Notes under the pieces: model-generated
Told to the model about the DNA's origin: nothing
The model's input: only the letters and a program-made list of their open reading frames with translations
Databases searched by the model: none
Part shown: in pieces, positions 12,142-22,744 of the stretch
How the letters are laid out: each line of letters starts with the position of its first letter
How positions within the stretch are numbered: position 1 is the first letter of the stretch
NCBI GenBank assembly: GCA_023548195.1
Contig: JAJHZJ010000496.1
Location: 4,580,501 to 4,644,500 of the forward strand
Direction of reading: 5' to 3'
DNA: 64,000 bases
From: Bettongia penicillata ogilbyi
Taxonomy: Eukaryota > Chordata > Mammalia > Diprotodontia > Potoroidae
Position numbers and translations under genes: made by a program

Positions 12142-13182
12142 TTTTCTTTTTTTTTAATATAAATTATTTATTTAACTTTTTACATTGATTTTCACAAAAT
12201 TTTGGGTTCCAAATTTTCTCCCCATTTATCCCCTCCCCCCACCCCAATACACAAAGCATTCTAATTTTCCCTATCACCAATCTGCCCTCTCTTCTATAAT
12301 CCCTCCCTTCTCTTGTCCCTATCTTCTCTTTTGTCCTGTAGGGCCAGATGACTTTCTATTCCCCATTAGCTGTATTTCTTATTTCCTAGTAGCAAAAACA
12401 ATACTCAACAGTTGTTCCTAAAACTTTGAGTTCCAAATTCTCCCCATCCCTCCCTCCCCACCCATTCCCTTTGGGAAGGCAGGCAATTCAATATAGGCCA
12501 TATCTGTGTAGTTTTGCAAATGACTTTGATAACAGTCGTGTTGTGTAAGACTAACTGTATTTCCCTCCATCCTATCCTGCCCCCCCATTGTTTCTATTCT
12601 GTCTTTTGATCCTGTCCCTCCCCAAGAGTGTTGACTTCAAATTGCTCCCTCCTCCCATTGCCCTCCCTTCCATCATCCCCCCCACCCTGCTTATCTCCTT
12701 CTCCCCTACTTTCCTGTATTGTAAGATAGGTTTTCATACCAAAATGAGTGTGCATTTTATTCCTTCCTTTAGTTGAATATGATGAGGGTAAACTTCATGT
12801 TTTTTTCTCAGCTCTCCTCTTTTTCCCTCCACTAAAAAGTCTCCTGCTTGCCTCTTGAATGAGAGATAATTTACCCCATTCCATTTCATCCTCTCTCCTC
12901 CCACTACATTTCTCTCTCACCATTTACCTTAATTTCTTTTAAGACATGGTCCCATCCTATTCAATTCACTCTGTGCTCTCTGTATGTGTGTGCATGTGTG
13001 TATGTGTGCGCACACATGTACATGTGTGTGTGTGTATGTGTGTGTGTGGTCCCACCAACTACCCAGATACTGAAGAGTTTTAAGAGTTACAAATATTGTC
13101 TTTCCATGTAGGAATGTAAACAGTTCACCTTTGGTCAATCCCTTATGGCTTATCTTGGCTTTTTACTTTTTCATGCTTGTTC

Positions 13183-14054
13183 TCATTCTTGGGTTTGAAA
13201 GTCAAATTTTCTTTTCAGCTCTGGTCTTTTCATCAAGAATACTTGAAAGTCCTCTGTTTCATTGAAAGACCATTTTTCCCCTGAAGTACTATACTCAGTT
13301 TTGCTGGGTAGGTGATTCTTGGTTTGAGTCCTAGTTCGTTTGACTTCTGGAATATCCTATTCCACACCATTTGATCCCTTAATGTAGAAGCTGCTAGATC
13401 TTATGTTATCCTGATTGTATTTCCACAATACTGGAATTGTTTCTTTGTAGCTGCTTGCAATATTTTCTCCTTGACCTGGGAATTCTGGAATTTGGCCACA
13501 ATGTTCCTAGGAGTTTCTCTTTTTGGATCTCTTTCACGTGGTGATTGATGGATTCCTTGAATACTTATTTTGCCCTCTGGTTCTAGAATCTCAGGCAGTT
13601 TTCCTTGATAATTTCATGAAAGATGATGTCTAGGCTCTTTTTCCATTTGGCTAATTCTGCTTTTGAAAGCATTCTTCTCCTCATTGGCTTTTTGAACCTC
13701 TTTTGCCAATTGAGTGAGCCTAATTTTCAAGGTGTTATTTTCTTCAGCATTTTTTTTTTGGGTCTCCTTTAGCAAGGTATTGACCTGTTTTTCATGCTTT
13801 TCTTGCATCTCTCTCATTTCTCTTCCCAGTTTTTCCTCCACCTGTCTAACTTGATTTTAAAAATCCTTTTTGAGCTCTTCCATGGCCTGAGTCCAGTGGA
13901 CATCCACCTCGGATGTCTGGAATACAGAGGCCCCGACTTCCACGTCTCAATTTGGTAAGAATTGTTCCTTGTCATCAGAAATGAAAGGAAACATCATCTG
14001 TTTCCCATGAAAGTAGCTTTCTGTGGTCTTATTTTTCTTCCCTTTTCTGGGCAT
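13183..14054 (-). pseudogene. HAL1-A ORF1 remnant, internal deletion
   Basis: LINE-1 ORF1-like RNA-binding protein relic. The start codon is at 14052-14054 and the frame matches the intact copy at 38730-39836. An in-frame stop lies near 13855, where the family codon GAA after the 'KDF' motif became TAA. The coiled-coil part is readable at 13614-13841. At about 13635-13645 the sequence jumps from the 'MEKE' segment straight to the 'SLDI' segment. The roughly 227 bp encoding the end of the coiled coil and the start of the RRM are missing across an 8-base repeat (ctcttttt). The deletion is not a multiple of three, so the C-terminal domain is also out of frame. Confidence 0.85.
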
Positions 14055-14216
14055 TTTCCCAGCCAGTTACTTGACTTCTGAGATTCCTCTCCACCCCCGC
14101 CTAGATCTGCCCAGCTAGTGCTTGGGGTCTGAGATTCAAATGCTGCTCCCCAGCCTCAGGGCTTTCAGTGGCAGGTGTGGCTGCTATTCAATGTGAGCTT
14201 AAGTTCTGGTGCTCAG

Positions 14217-14286
14217 GTGGGGGCAGGGCCACCTCCCAGGCTCACTTCCCTCAGGATCTTTATGCAAAGACCTTCAGTAATGGAGC
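14217..14286 (-). repeat. single 5'UTR monomer of HAL1-A
   Basis: One unit of the 70-82-bp monomer ('gtgggggcagggcc' ... 'ccttcagtaatggagcag' on the plus strand) that occurs once in A and E, twice in B and D, and three times in C. Confidence 0.75.
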
Positions 14287-14689
14287 AGATCTCCTGTCTG
14301 CTTGGGGAGTCCCGGGCCGCCGATGCCTCCCGAGGGGGCCTGAGTTATGGAGACACCCCGCTCCTCTCTCAGCCAGCCCAGAAGTCTCTCTCACTGACCT
14401 GTAGCGCCTGTGGGCAGGGGGACCTTCACGGACGCCAGAGATTCCGTCCTTGAAGCCTGCTCAGATCTGCTCCTCTGGGGCCATGCGACCAGGGCAGTGC
14501 AGGGGCTCCGCTCTGCGTTGGTGTGCTACGGACCTTTGGGGTCAGGTTTTCAGGGCTCTCTGGAAAGGAAATCTCCTCCCCTCCATTGCTGTGTGGGTTT
14601 CACTGCTCCAGAATTTGTGGGGAGTTCTTTTTACAGGAAATTTATGGGTTGTGGGTTCCAGAGCTTGCATACGTGAGTCTTTCTACTCT

Positions 14690-14702
14690 GCCATCTTGGC
14701 TC
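14690..14702 (-). promoter_or_regulatory. YY1-like box at HAL1-A 5' end
   Basis: Sense strand reads gccaagatggcag, about 10 bp from the element's first base. Human L1 has the same box at the same place, where YY1 sets the transcription start. Function here is inferred by position. Confidence 0.6.
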
Positions 14703-14710
14703 CACCCCCC

Positions 14711-14726
14711 AGAAGTTTAGCTTCTT
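14711..14726 (+). repeat. target-site duplication, right copy (HAL1-A)
   Basis: agaagtttagcttctt, the partner of 12126-12141. Confidence 0.85.
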
Positions 14727-15120
14727 ACAAGAAAATGTCACTCTGCCCTGCTGTACCTGTATCATTTCTTTTTAATCGGGTGCTTTATTCCCAGCTATAA
14801 CTCTTTACCCCATCAAATTTGGCTCCATTTGTCAGAATATCTAGTTAACCTTCCTTGCTTGCTGCATATTGCTATATAGGCATCTGAGCCCATATTCTGT
14901 CTTCTTCCTTGGCTTTTTGTCTTCTGAGAACCACTCTGTCATCATCATTATTATTAATTATTATCATTAAATATTTTAACAGCTTAATGTGGCACTGTGG
15001 TATTTACCTTGTTGTCTGTAAGCAGGCAATATTCCCCTTCACTCTTAGTTTTTGATTTAAATTCCTTTTTAAAATTTGGAGTGGACCTAAATTCCAGTTA
15101 CCCAACACATAGTGAGTATC
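14727..15120. other. unassigned DNA
   Basis: Flank of HAL1-A with a short ATT-rich stretch at 14940-14975. No gene or clear repeat. Confidence 0.35.
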
Positions 15121-15235
15121 AGTAGATTCTGGAGAAGGAAATGGCAACCACTCTAGTATCTTTGCCAAGAAAACCCCAAATTGAGAAACAGAGTCAGACA
15201 TGACTGCAAATGACTCAACAACATCAGTAAACTCC
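15121..15235 (+). mobile_element. 3' part of marsupial tRNA-type SINE
   Basis: Carries the characteristic tail 'gagaaggaaatggcaaccac', 'tctttgccaagaaaacccca' and 'cagagtcagacatgactgca', with 'actcaacaacatc' at the end. The 5' tRNA-like part is missing. Confidence 0.75.
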
Positions 15236-15329
15236 AGCATATTTCTAGGGGATTTCATGAAGCAAATATAAATGCAGAAAAACTGGTAGGTGAACCAATT
15301 ACCTATCAAAAAAGAAGGATATGAGCAAT

Positions 15330-15555
15330 CTGAAGACTGTATTCATGATGTAGTAAGTAGGGCACTGAACTGGGGGCCATGAGACCTGAGTTAGATGCCC
15401 TATCTGCTTCCTGCTACCTGTCTGATCTTGGATAAATACTTAACCCTTCTGGGTCTCAGTTTACTTATCATCCATAAAATGGGGGTGGTAGTAGACCAAA
15501 TGGTCTTTAAGATTCTTTCCAACTCTAAATGCAATTATGTGTACCTTATTCCAGT
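15330..15555 (+). mobile_element. MIR/CORE-SINE type element
   Basis: Has 'tagggcactgaactggggg', 'ctgggtctcagtttacttat' and 'ttaagattctttccaactct', which are the order and motifs of the MIR-like SINE used elsewhere in the window. Confidence 0.7.
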
Positions 15556-15624
15556 GTATTCTCCCCAGTATCAGTCACCAGAAACACTGCCAGTAATTAA
15601 TATTTCGTTATCATTTAGAGACAT

Positions 15625-15890
15625 CTAAGTGGCACATTGGACATAGCACTGGACCTGGAGTCAGAAAGGTCTAAATACAAAACTGGCCTCAGATACTAGC
15701 TAGCTGTGTGACTCTGAATGAATCATTTAAGTTCTGTCTGTTTCAGTTTCCTCATGTACAAAATGGGGTAATAATAGCACCTACCTCCAAGGCTGCTGTA
15801 CCAAATGAGACAATTTTGTACAGCACTCTGTAAACTTGAAAGCACTATATACATGTTAGCTATTACTATTACTATTATCTAGCCAATTTA
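15625..15890 (+). mobile_element. MIR/CORE-SINE type element
   Basis: Nearly full-length SINE: 'gcactggacctggagtcaga', 'tagctgtgtgactctgaatg', 'cagtttcctcatgtacaaaa' and 'aaagcactatatacatgtta', ending in a small ATT repeat. Confidence 0.8.
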
Positions 15891-15969
15891 CTTTAATTAG
15901 CCTTTACAAAGGGATACTTACTGAGAAGATATAGCAAAAATCAAAGTACAAACATTTCTTTCCAATATC

Positions 15970-16175
15970 CAGAATCAGCCAATAAGCATTTATTAAGGGC
16001 CTACCATAAGCCAGATACTGTGAGGAGCTCTGGGGATGCAAATGTGAAAGAGAAAGACAATACCTGCTCAAGGAACTTCCTCTAGAAGAGGAAGATAGTA
16101 CACAAAAGGAGGAGATACAAAAGGGGAAGGGAAGGTACAGGGAAGGCAGGGCATGATGAAACCCAAAGAGGGCAG
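15970..16175 (-). mobile_element. L2 LINE 3' end
   Basis: Antisense L2 terminus: 'gcatttattaagggcctacc', 'ctggggatgcaaatgtgaaa', then a block matching the 'ctcaaggagct' position. Confidence 0.7.
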
Positions 16176-16339
16176 AAATGAAGGAGCACACTCTTTGTTA
16201 TACCTTCTTGGTCCCCAGGAAAAGTGGGATCAACTTGAAAGTTTTTTTTTGACCCATAGAGTTCTCTTCCTAATGCTGGCCTAACTGATGGATAAGTTTC
16301 TGTCCTCCATCTTGATTGTCTTTGATCTACTTCTCTGCT

Positions 16340-16530
16340 AGGTCAAGCTGGTGACTTGACCCCTTCACCAGGATGAAATCTGGCATGGGCCCCAGTCATG
16401 CCAACTGAAACTCACAAAGCCACAATCTAGTGAGAGACTCTTTCACCTAAAATGCTTCGATAGAATGGGGAAAGAGGCAACTACCATACCATGCGCTCAC
16501 AAGTCATATGGCAGCATACCTTTGCCAGAG
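16340..16530 (+). repeat. unclassified inverted repeat, arm 1
   Basis: The core at 16358-16391 is about 94% identical, by eye, to the reverse complement of 18169-18202. Weaker similarity extends outward over about 190 bp. The repeat family is not identified. Confidence 0.55.
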
Positions 16531-16604
16531 ACAGGAAGATGGCAGTAGAGGTCATTGCCATCATTGTTGCTTCCTCTCTCAGAAGCAGATGGGCCATGAC
16601 TTCA

Positions 16605-16905
16605 GGATGGTATGTGTGTGTGTACACATAGGCACTTATGTATGCCTGCATATGGTCATATATATACATATACCCATACACACCCACACCCATATATGTA
16701 TATATATATGCATCCATATATATACACATACATACATATATACATACACACATACATACATATATACATACACACACATATCCCCATACACCTCCATATA
16801 TATATATGCACATATATGTATATATGTATATACATATATGTATATATATGTACTTACACACATACATACACACACATATATGTATACACACTTTATATAC
16901 ATTAA
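16605..16905. repeat. long TA/CA/TG alternating tract
   Basis: About 300 bp of near-continuous alternating purine-pyrimidine (TATA, CATA, CACA, ATGT). It causes overlapping Y/I/H/T- or C/V/Y/I-rich frames on both strands, none of which is a gene. Such tracts can adopt Z-DNA or cruciform forms. Confidence 0.9.
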
Positions 16906-17005
16906 TTCGTTCTCACAACAACCCAATGAGGCAGGGATTACAGGGGCTACTCTCTCCATTTTGTAGATCAGATAATTCAGGCCTAGGGCAGTTCGATGAC
17001 CTGAA
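16906..17005 (-). mobile_element. MIR-type SINE fragment
   Basis: Inverted MIR features 'cgttctcacaacaaccca', 'ccattttgtagatcagataa' and 'gcagttcgatgacctgaaag'. Confidence 0.6.
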
Positions 17006-17009
17006 AGAC

Positions 17010-17215
17010 AGGATGATGCTGTGGAAAGACGCTTGCATTTAAAGGAAGAGGACTTGGGCTCCCATATTACCTTGGTAGCTCACTCCCTATGTGATTTTAG
17101 ACAAGTTACTGAACTTCTCTGAGTTTCAGTTTCTTTATCTGTAAATGAGGGGATTGGATGAGATAGTCTTTAACGTCTTCATCAACTCTAAATTGATACT
17201 ATAATCGTCCCTTGA
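17010..17215 (+). mobile_element. MIR/CORE-SINE type element
   Basis: 'gctgtggaaagacgcttgca', 'ctctgagtttcagtttcttt' and 'tgaggggattggatgagata' follow the SINE body order. Confidence 0.7.
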
Positions 17216-17219
17216 CCAT

Positions 17220-17385
17220 ACAGGTCATTAGGGTCTGAGGCAGGATTAGAACCCAGGTCTTCCTGACTCTGAGTACAATATTTTCCCTCCACTCATTACC
17301 TCCTAGAGCTGTTAAGAGGATCAGATGGGCTAACACATTGTAAAGCCCTATGCAGATGTAAGTTGTTATTATTTAAATATGTAAA
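17220..17385. mobile_element. SINE fragments
   Basis: A reverse-type segment ('gaacccaggtcttcctgact') is directly followed by a forward-type tail ('aggatcagatgggctaacac', 'taaagccctatgcagatgta'). These are two abutting fragments or one rearranged element. Confidence 0.5.
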
Positions 17386-17864
17386 TGTACAGATGAATGT
17401 ACCTCTGTTGACACATATTTCCCCACAGAGCTATTTGCCTTTTAGTTGATAGGAATGGCTAATGCCTGTCAGCGGACTCAATTCCCCCTTCCAGTTTCAT
17501 TCCCTTGGGCACAGGATACCAGAGAAATCTCTCATTTATGGAATTATTTAGACGGAAAATTCTCACCAAAAGCTGATCTCAGAGCTTTCCTGTATTGCTT
17601 TCTGGGCTCTGGTAGATGCTGTGTGGGAGCAGTCAAGTCACAAACTCTGCCTGAGACAAACACCTGGGAGCACCCACCCACACATTGAAATGGAAATGCA
17701 GGGGAGAGGTGTCAGGCAAATGCCACCTCTGCTGCCAGCCTTCCTTCTGCCTTTCTGAGTTCCATTTTCTAATGCAAAGTAGCTCATGGTTCACCATGAC
17801 TACTGACCCTCCCACCACACCCTTTGACATTTCTTCAGTGGATGGTCCCCACCTGCAGTAGAGG
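17386..17864. other. unassigned DNA
   Basis: No repeat or gene recognised. Short frames on both strands look like chance. Confidence 0.35.
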
Positions 17865-18025
17865 CAGTGTGTTCTAGTAAGTACAACAATGGATTTGGAG
17901 GCAGAAAAATCTGGATTCAAACCTTGCCTTGATCATTCCACCAGTGGCTATCCTTCTGGGTAAAAAGTCAGAGGATCTAGGTTTGAATCCTGATTGTTGA
18001 AAACTGCCTGTGTGACCTAAAGCAC
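17865..18025 (+). mobile_element. tandem SINE fragments
   Basis: Two B-box-like lines occur in succession, 'ggattcaaaccttgccttg' and 'ggtttgaatcctgattgttg'. This suggests two partial MIR-type SINEs. Confidence 0.5.
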
Positions 18026-18029
18026 AGAA

Positions 18030-18210
18030 CATGCTCCATTTTCCTTTTCTGTTAAATGACCTCCTGCCAAATGGTCTGTGACCATGTGGTCAAATTTCTG
18101 TTGTCTCTGTCTCCATTGTATCTCTGAGCTTAAATGAAGGTGAGCTTTGGTTGGGATAGTTAGAGTCCATGCCAGATTCCATCCTGGTGAAGGGGCCATT
18201 AGGTCCAAGG
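18030..18210 (-). repeat. unclassified inverted repeat, arm 2
   Basis: Reverse complement of arm 1 at 16340-16530. The best-matching core is 18169-18202 ('catgccagattccatcctgg'). Confidence 0.55.
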
Positions 18211-18730
18211 CTTAGGTAAATGTTCTCTAAGAATTCTTCTAGCTAAATCCGTGATGCTATTGTGACCTTCTGCTATATGCAAACAATGTTGCCTTCCTGG
18301 AACCCATCATACTCATGTGAACCTTTGATTAATGACTCCTTTCCTCAGCTGCAACAGAGGAGAATTTTGGAAAAGGTCTCTTTTGGCAAAAGAAATGGCA
18401 GCCCTGTTGGGTCTATGGAGAATCAGATATGTCATTATAGCTCTGGGGACCCATTTGCTTCCCAGTTCCGCAGCATCTAAAAATTCTGACCCTCATCTAG
18501 AACTCTCAGAATTAAAAACAAATGCAAGAAAATTCATAAGGAGAACAGAAGAGTAGATAGAAACACAGCATACTATCTTTTAGCTAAATAGAAGTATGAC
18601 TGACATATTAACAGAACTTAAGGATACTTAGCAATTGCCTGAGTTAGCAAGACATTGGGGTAAGAATTGATTTGCTGGCATAGATATAGAATGCTAAATG
18701 ATGGATGGTTGATGTATGACCTTGGGTCAT
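18211..18730. other. unassigned DNA
   Basis: No repeat family recognised. A 70-codon frame occurs in two overlapping phases with no coding support. Confidence 0.35.
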
Positions 18731-18734
18731 ACTT

Positions 18735-18935
18735 TCACCTTGTGAAAAGATCACCAAACTTAAGAGTTGGAGAGATCTGTATTCAAATCCTCACTTGATG
18801 TCTCAGCCTCAGTTTCTATAAAAATGAGAATAATAGTGGCATGTACTTCACGCAGATTTTGTGGAGATCAAATAACTTCACATATATAAAACACTTTGCA
18901 AACCATAAAGAGTTATACAAATGCATTATTACAGA
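18735..18935 (+). mobile_element. MIR/CORE-SINE type element
   Basis: 'gtattcaaatcctcacttga', 'cagcctcagtttctataaaa' and 'aaaacactttgcaaaccata'. Confidence 0.7.
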
Positions 18936-19014
18936 AAGAAAAACAGATGAGCACATCAGTAACATGAACTCCTCCCCCAACAGCTTAATACTTTAATGCT
19001 GAGGGACCAATGAA

Positions 19015-19015
19015 A

Positions 19016-19049
<34 letters not shown>

Positions 19050-19148
19050 ATATATTATATATATATACACACATATATGTGTATTCTTATGTGTGTATAT
19101 ATGTGCATATATGTGTATATATGTATACACACATATATTTATATATAC
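19015..19148. repeat. (TA)n microsatellite with TG/CA extension
   Basis: Pure TA run at 19019-19047 followed by imperfect TATA/TGTG/CACA units. Palindromic, with cruciform potential. Confidence 0.95.
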
Positions 19149-19184
19149 TTGGTTCCCCATTCTACAAATGAATTATGATTGCCT

Positions 19185-19350
19185 TTTGAACATAGTAGAG
19201 TAGAAAACATGCTGAATTTAGAATCAGATCCCAGCTCTGCCATTTACTGATGCTAGATCAGTTACTTCTGGCCTCAGTTTCCTCTGCTATAAAATAAGAG
19301 GGTTGGAGAGTAGAAGTTCCATTGAGCTCTAAATTTATGATTCTATCATG
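19185..19350 (+). mobile_element. MIR/CORE-SINE type element
   Basis: 'gaatcagatcccagctctgc', 'ggcctcagtttcctctgcta' and 'gttccattgagctctaaatt' in SINE order. Confidence 0.7.
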
Positions 19351-20499
19351 TAGTCATGTATTGTCTCCTCTTCCTCTAAAGTGCTCCTCTGATGCCTTGC
19401 TCTGACATGGACATCATTGCTTGAAACCCAAACCAGTAGATTTATGAACTCTGGATGGACCTGACAAGATGGAGAGGCTTTAGGTATGACCTGGTGATGT
19501 ACTGGGAGTCTACCATGGCATGACTAACCTGGCTTAGGCAGAGAGACCCTATTCTCTGAGAGATCATCACCAACTGATGAAGACTTGCAGCCATCATTCA
19601 GAACACCATAATTAGGGATGTTGCTATCTACATAGGTGGAGTCAGTAACCAAGTCAATGAAACAAAAAAAAAAATCTTTTGAAGCTGAGGTATCATCTTA
19701 ACAATGCAGTTATTTTCTAACTCATCAACCCTCAAATCAGAATCCTTGACTGCTAAATCGATGTGAATACTGCCCAGTGCCTCTCCAGTGAAATGAACTT
19801 TGCAATATTCTAACATGATTTGGGAGCACTTTCAACTCTATTTTGTCAGTTGAAGTAAATTTTACTCAAACTGATCATCTGCACTGATAAAATGTTGATG
19901 AGAAATGGATCGAGTTCTGGCATCAGTCTGCAGTATTTTTCTAAACCTTTTTGATGGAGTGGCTAGTTATTTTATTTTTTTGTCTACATACAAAGAGTGT
20001 ATGCAAAAGTTTAAGTACTTTTTCAAGGTAGCCCAAGTTTATTCAGAGACATCCTTTATGAGATCCTTCCCCCTACAATTTCTCTAGATAATGCTTTCTT
20101 TCATTTCCCTAGGCTGTGAAGGACACAGGAGGTAAATTATATTTTTAGTTCATCAGGGAATGAAGTTGAAAACATAAACTAATTTTAGCTGCATTTTTGT
20201 GTGTATATTAGATGATGGTCTCCCTGAATTTGTTTTTGGTTGTCTTTGTTAATTACGGATTGGGTATGCTAGAATTTGTAGAATTAATGATGGTGTCTAT
20301 TAGTCCTTTGGTTTATAATAATCAAAATCCTGAAATCGAATATTCACCATAGAAAGGTATATTTCTTGCCTTTTCCATCTTTGCACTAAGTTCTGTCTGC
20401 AAACAGTGACAGAGGGGAAGGGGATTTGATTTGAATAGTACACAATTGTTGAACATATGTAGAGTGTTGTTCAAGTTATTTGAAGATCAGTTAAAGGAA
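19351..20499. other. unassigned DNA
   Basis: More than 1 kb with no repeat family that I can name and no supportable exon. Confidence 0.35.
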
Positions 20500-20965
20500 A
20501 TGAGGATGTTTATGTAGAAGAGAAGACAGGTTGGGGAGCATGGTAGCTATCTTTAAGTATGTGAAAGGATGTCAACAAGGGAGCGGCCAGGCTTGTTCTT
20601 GGCTCTGGGGGAAGAAGGAGCAATGGGTGGAAGTTATTTTTGTTCAGTCATTTTTCAGTCAGGTCTGACTTTTTGTGATGCTATTTGAGATTTTCTTGGC
20701 AAAAAATACTGGAGTGGTTTGTTACTTCTTTCTCTAGCTCATTTTACAGATGAGGAAGCTGAGGTGGATATGGTGGAAGTTATAGAGAGTCAAATGTGGG
20801 TTTCATGTCAGGAAAAATATCTTATCAGTTGGAGTTGTCTAAAGTGGAATGAGTTACCTTGAGAGGTGGTGGGTGCCCTTTCTTTGGAAATCTTCGAGTG
20901 CAGGCTGTATGACCACTTGTTTGGGACATTACAATGGGCATTCCTCCCTGGGGATGAGCTGGACT
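20500..20965 (+). mobile_element. L3/CR1 LINE 3' region, split by a SINE
   Basis: Plus-strand CR1-clade terminus in two halves: 'ggaagaaggagcaatgggtg' before the SINE and 'gtggaatgagttaccttgag', 'ggctgtatgaccacttgttt' after it. These match the conserved L3/CR1 3' sequence. Rejoining the halves across 20638-20771 restores the expected order. Confidence 0.7.
20638..20771 (-). mobile_element. marsupial tRNA-type SINE inserted in L3
   Basis: Reverse-orientation SINE tail: 'ttgttcagtcatttttcagt', 'gattttcttggcaaaaaata', 'cattttacagatgaggaagc'. It is flanked by a perfect 12-bp duplication, ggtggaagttat, at 20626-20637 and 20772-20783, which proves insertion by L1-type retrotransposition. Confidence 0.85.
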
Positions 20966-21014
20966 TGAAATCAATTAAATCTCTGAATATTTCTCAATTA
21001 AGTTTCCTCATCAG

Positions 21015-21300
21015 TGAGGGTTGTGTAGAGTGCTAGTCTTGGAATCTGGAAGACCTGAACTCAAATCCTACTTCTGATAATTATTAGCTTCGTGACCCTA
21101 GTTAAGTCACTTAACCTCCTTCAGCCTCAGATTAGTCACTTAACCAATGTTTGCCTCAGTTTCCTCAATTGTAAAATGGGAAAAATACTAGCACCTACCT
21201 CACAGAATTGTTGTGAGGGTCAAATGAGATAACAATTGCCAAATGTTTTGAAAAATCTTGAAACTCTTCATAAATACCAGTTATTTTTATTGTTAGTATT
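21015..21300 (+). mobile_element. CORE-SINE with internal duplication
   Basis: A full SINE body with the segment 'cttaacctccttcagcctcag' / 'cttaaccaatgtttgcctcag' duplicated in the middle, then 'caaatgagataacaattgcc' at the 3' end and a small TTG/TAG-repeat tail. Confidence 0.75.
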
Positions 21301-21439
21301 GTTGTAGTAGTATTAATAGTATTAGAAGGAGAGAAGTAAGAGTAGGTGTAGTAGTAGTAATAGTTCCCTAAAATCATTCCAACTGCCTAGCTGAAAAATG
21401 CAAATGGAAATGACTTTGAGATGTGTTACCAGTGTTATT

Positions 21440-21930
21440 GACAAAAATAGTTTAAAATGGTAGAATTCACTGTTGGCAGCATGGAGGGGAAATGCATTCT
21501 ATTGTGTTGTTGGTGGAATCATAAGTCAATCCAGTCTTTTGGGAGTGCATGCTAGTGACAGACAATTAGAGCTCAAGACTGGTCCCATCTTTTGACTCAG
21601 TGATCCCACTAATAAGACCTATAACCTCAGGGTATTATGGGATGGGAAAAAGAGTCTACATGTACAAAAACAATCATTGCAGCTTCATTTGTTACAGCAA
21701 AAAATTGGAAGCAGCTCATATGTCCAATGATTGGGCAATGGCTAAATAAATTTTGGTGTATCAATATAATGGAATATTATGGTACCATAAAAATGACAGA
21801 TATGAAGAATACCGAGAAATATGATCAGACTTACAAGAAGTGATGCAGAGAAAAGCAGACAGAATAAAAGCAGCACACAGGCTATGATTTTGTGTACAAA
21901 TAACGGCAATAGCATCTTGCAAGCATAGGG
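21440..21930 (+). mobile_element. LINE-1 3' region (sense)
   Basis: Plus-strand distal L1: 'ttcactgttggcagcatgga', 'tgttggtggaatcataagtc', 'aaaattggaagcagctcata' and 'taatggaatattatggtacc'. These are the L1 sequences just downstream of the RT core and through the ORF2 C-terminus. The 68-codon frame at 21637-21843 is the residual ORF2 tail ('MIGQWLNKFW' region, ending near 'EYYGTIK'). Confidence 0.75.
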
Positions 21931-22009
21931 ACAGAGATCAGACAGCATTTATGGAATGTCTAAAATGTTACCATTATTATTTTCTTGGAATTTTTTAACC
22001 CTTTCATTA

Positions 22010-22205
22010 GAAGCATCCAGTCAACAAGAATTAAGTGCTTACTACATATCAGGCACTGTGCTAAGCACCTGAGATACAAAGGAAAGTAAGAACAAAGACA
22101 AGAAAAACCAGTTGCTGATCTCGAGGAGCCTCTATTCCAATAATGGAGACAACAAGTAAATAATGAGCGACATGCAAGATACATGCAGGATAGACAAACC
22201 ATAAT
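22010..22205 (-). mobile_element. L2 LINE 3' end
   Basis: 'gcttactacatatcaggcac', 'tgtgctaagcacctgagata' and 'aatggagacaacaagtaaat' on the plus strand are antisense L2. Confidence 0.75.
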
Positions 22206-22309
22206 TGGAAAGGGGAGGCATTGGTAGTTGAAGAGAGTATCAATTGTTTGACATTTATGGCTTTATTCATGACTTGATTCCTCACTTTTGTTGGAATTGT
22301 TATTAAATT

Positions 22310-22520
22310 TATAATTCAGTTGGATCCAATTTATTAAGTGCTATGTGACATGCTTTGAGAATAAAAAATAAGACAAAAAATCTCTGCCCTCAAGGAGTTT
22401 GCTTTCTATTGATGGCTCTAACTATTAAGCAAACTAACAAAGACAATATATTATGTATAAGAGTCCTGACAGCTATGGGGATGGGAAAAAGCTTTAAGAT
22501 AAACAGAGGGAGAAACTGAC
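22310..22520 (-). mobile_element. L2 LINE 3' end
   Basis: 'caatttattaagtgctatgt', 'ctctgccctcaaggagtttg' and the downstream 'gcaaactaacaaagacaata'. A second L2 copy in the same orientation as its neighbours. Confidence 0.7.
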
Positions 22521-22744
22521 AATTTCTAAACTTCCCTTTTTGTGTTAAAATGTTAATTATTCTCTTGCCTGTTGCTTTTGCCTCATCTATAAATTATTTT
22601 TTCTTGTTATCTTCTCAGTCATAATGCTTTAAATATGATTAGACATTTCATCTTTATTTCAATTTTTCCATCCATGCTGGTCATGCCTGTAATAGTTTTC
22701 CATAACATTTCCATTTTTTATGGTTCATTTCAATATTCAATGAT

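Larger units (their letters stand above)
12142..14710 (-). mobile_element. HAL1-A: ORF1-only LINE-1-derived element, decayed
   Basis: Complete minus-strand insertion of about 2.57 kb bounded by a 16-bp duplication. In sense order it has a 5' end 'gccaagatggcagag', a 5'UTR of about 656 bp with one copy of the 70-bp monomer, an ORF1 remnant (13183-14054), a 3'UTR of about 1.04 kb with a GT-rich segment and G-rich blocks, and an A-rich tail. There is no ORF2 sequence between the ORF1 stop and the 3'UTR, and none in the other full copies, so its absence is ancestral and not a deletion here. Two TSD mismatches, an ORF1 stop and an internal deletion make this an old copy. It would have depended on L1 ORF2 protein. 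Confidence 0.9.

Noticed and set aside
11814..12188. 124-codon open frame with an Arg-Glu repeat
   Set aside because: Translation of the (AG)n microsatellite plus the HAL1-A tail; no coding evidence.
13635..13645. Splicing of the HAL1 transcript as the source of the 227-bp gap in copy A
   Set aside because: The observed join leaves a single copy of the 8-base repeat and does not fit the nearest GT...AG boundaries. A microhomology deletion is simpler.
14168..14800. Several plus-strand frames in the HAL1-A 5'UTR
   Set aside because: Same explanation; they overlap each other in different phases and include TSD flank.
16481..17042. Overlapping frames of 97-152 codons on both strands
   Set aside because: All lie on an alternating purine-pyrimidine tract and encode only Y/I/H/T or C/V/M runs.
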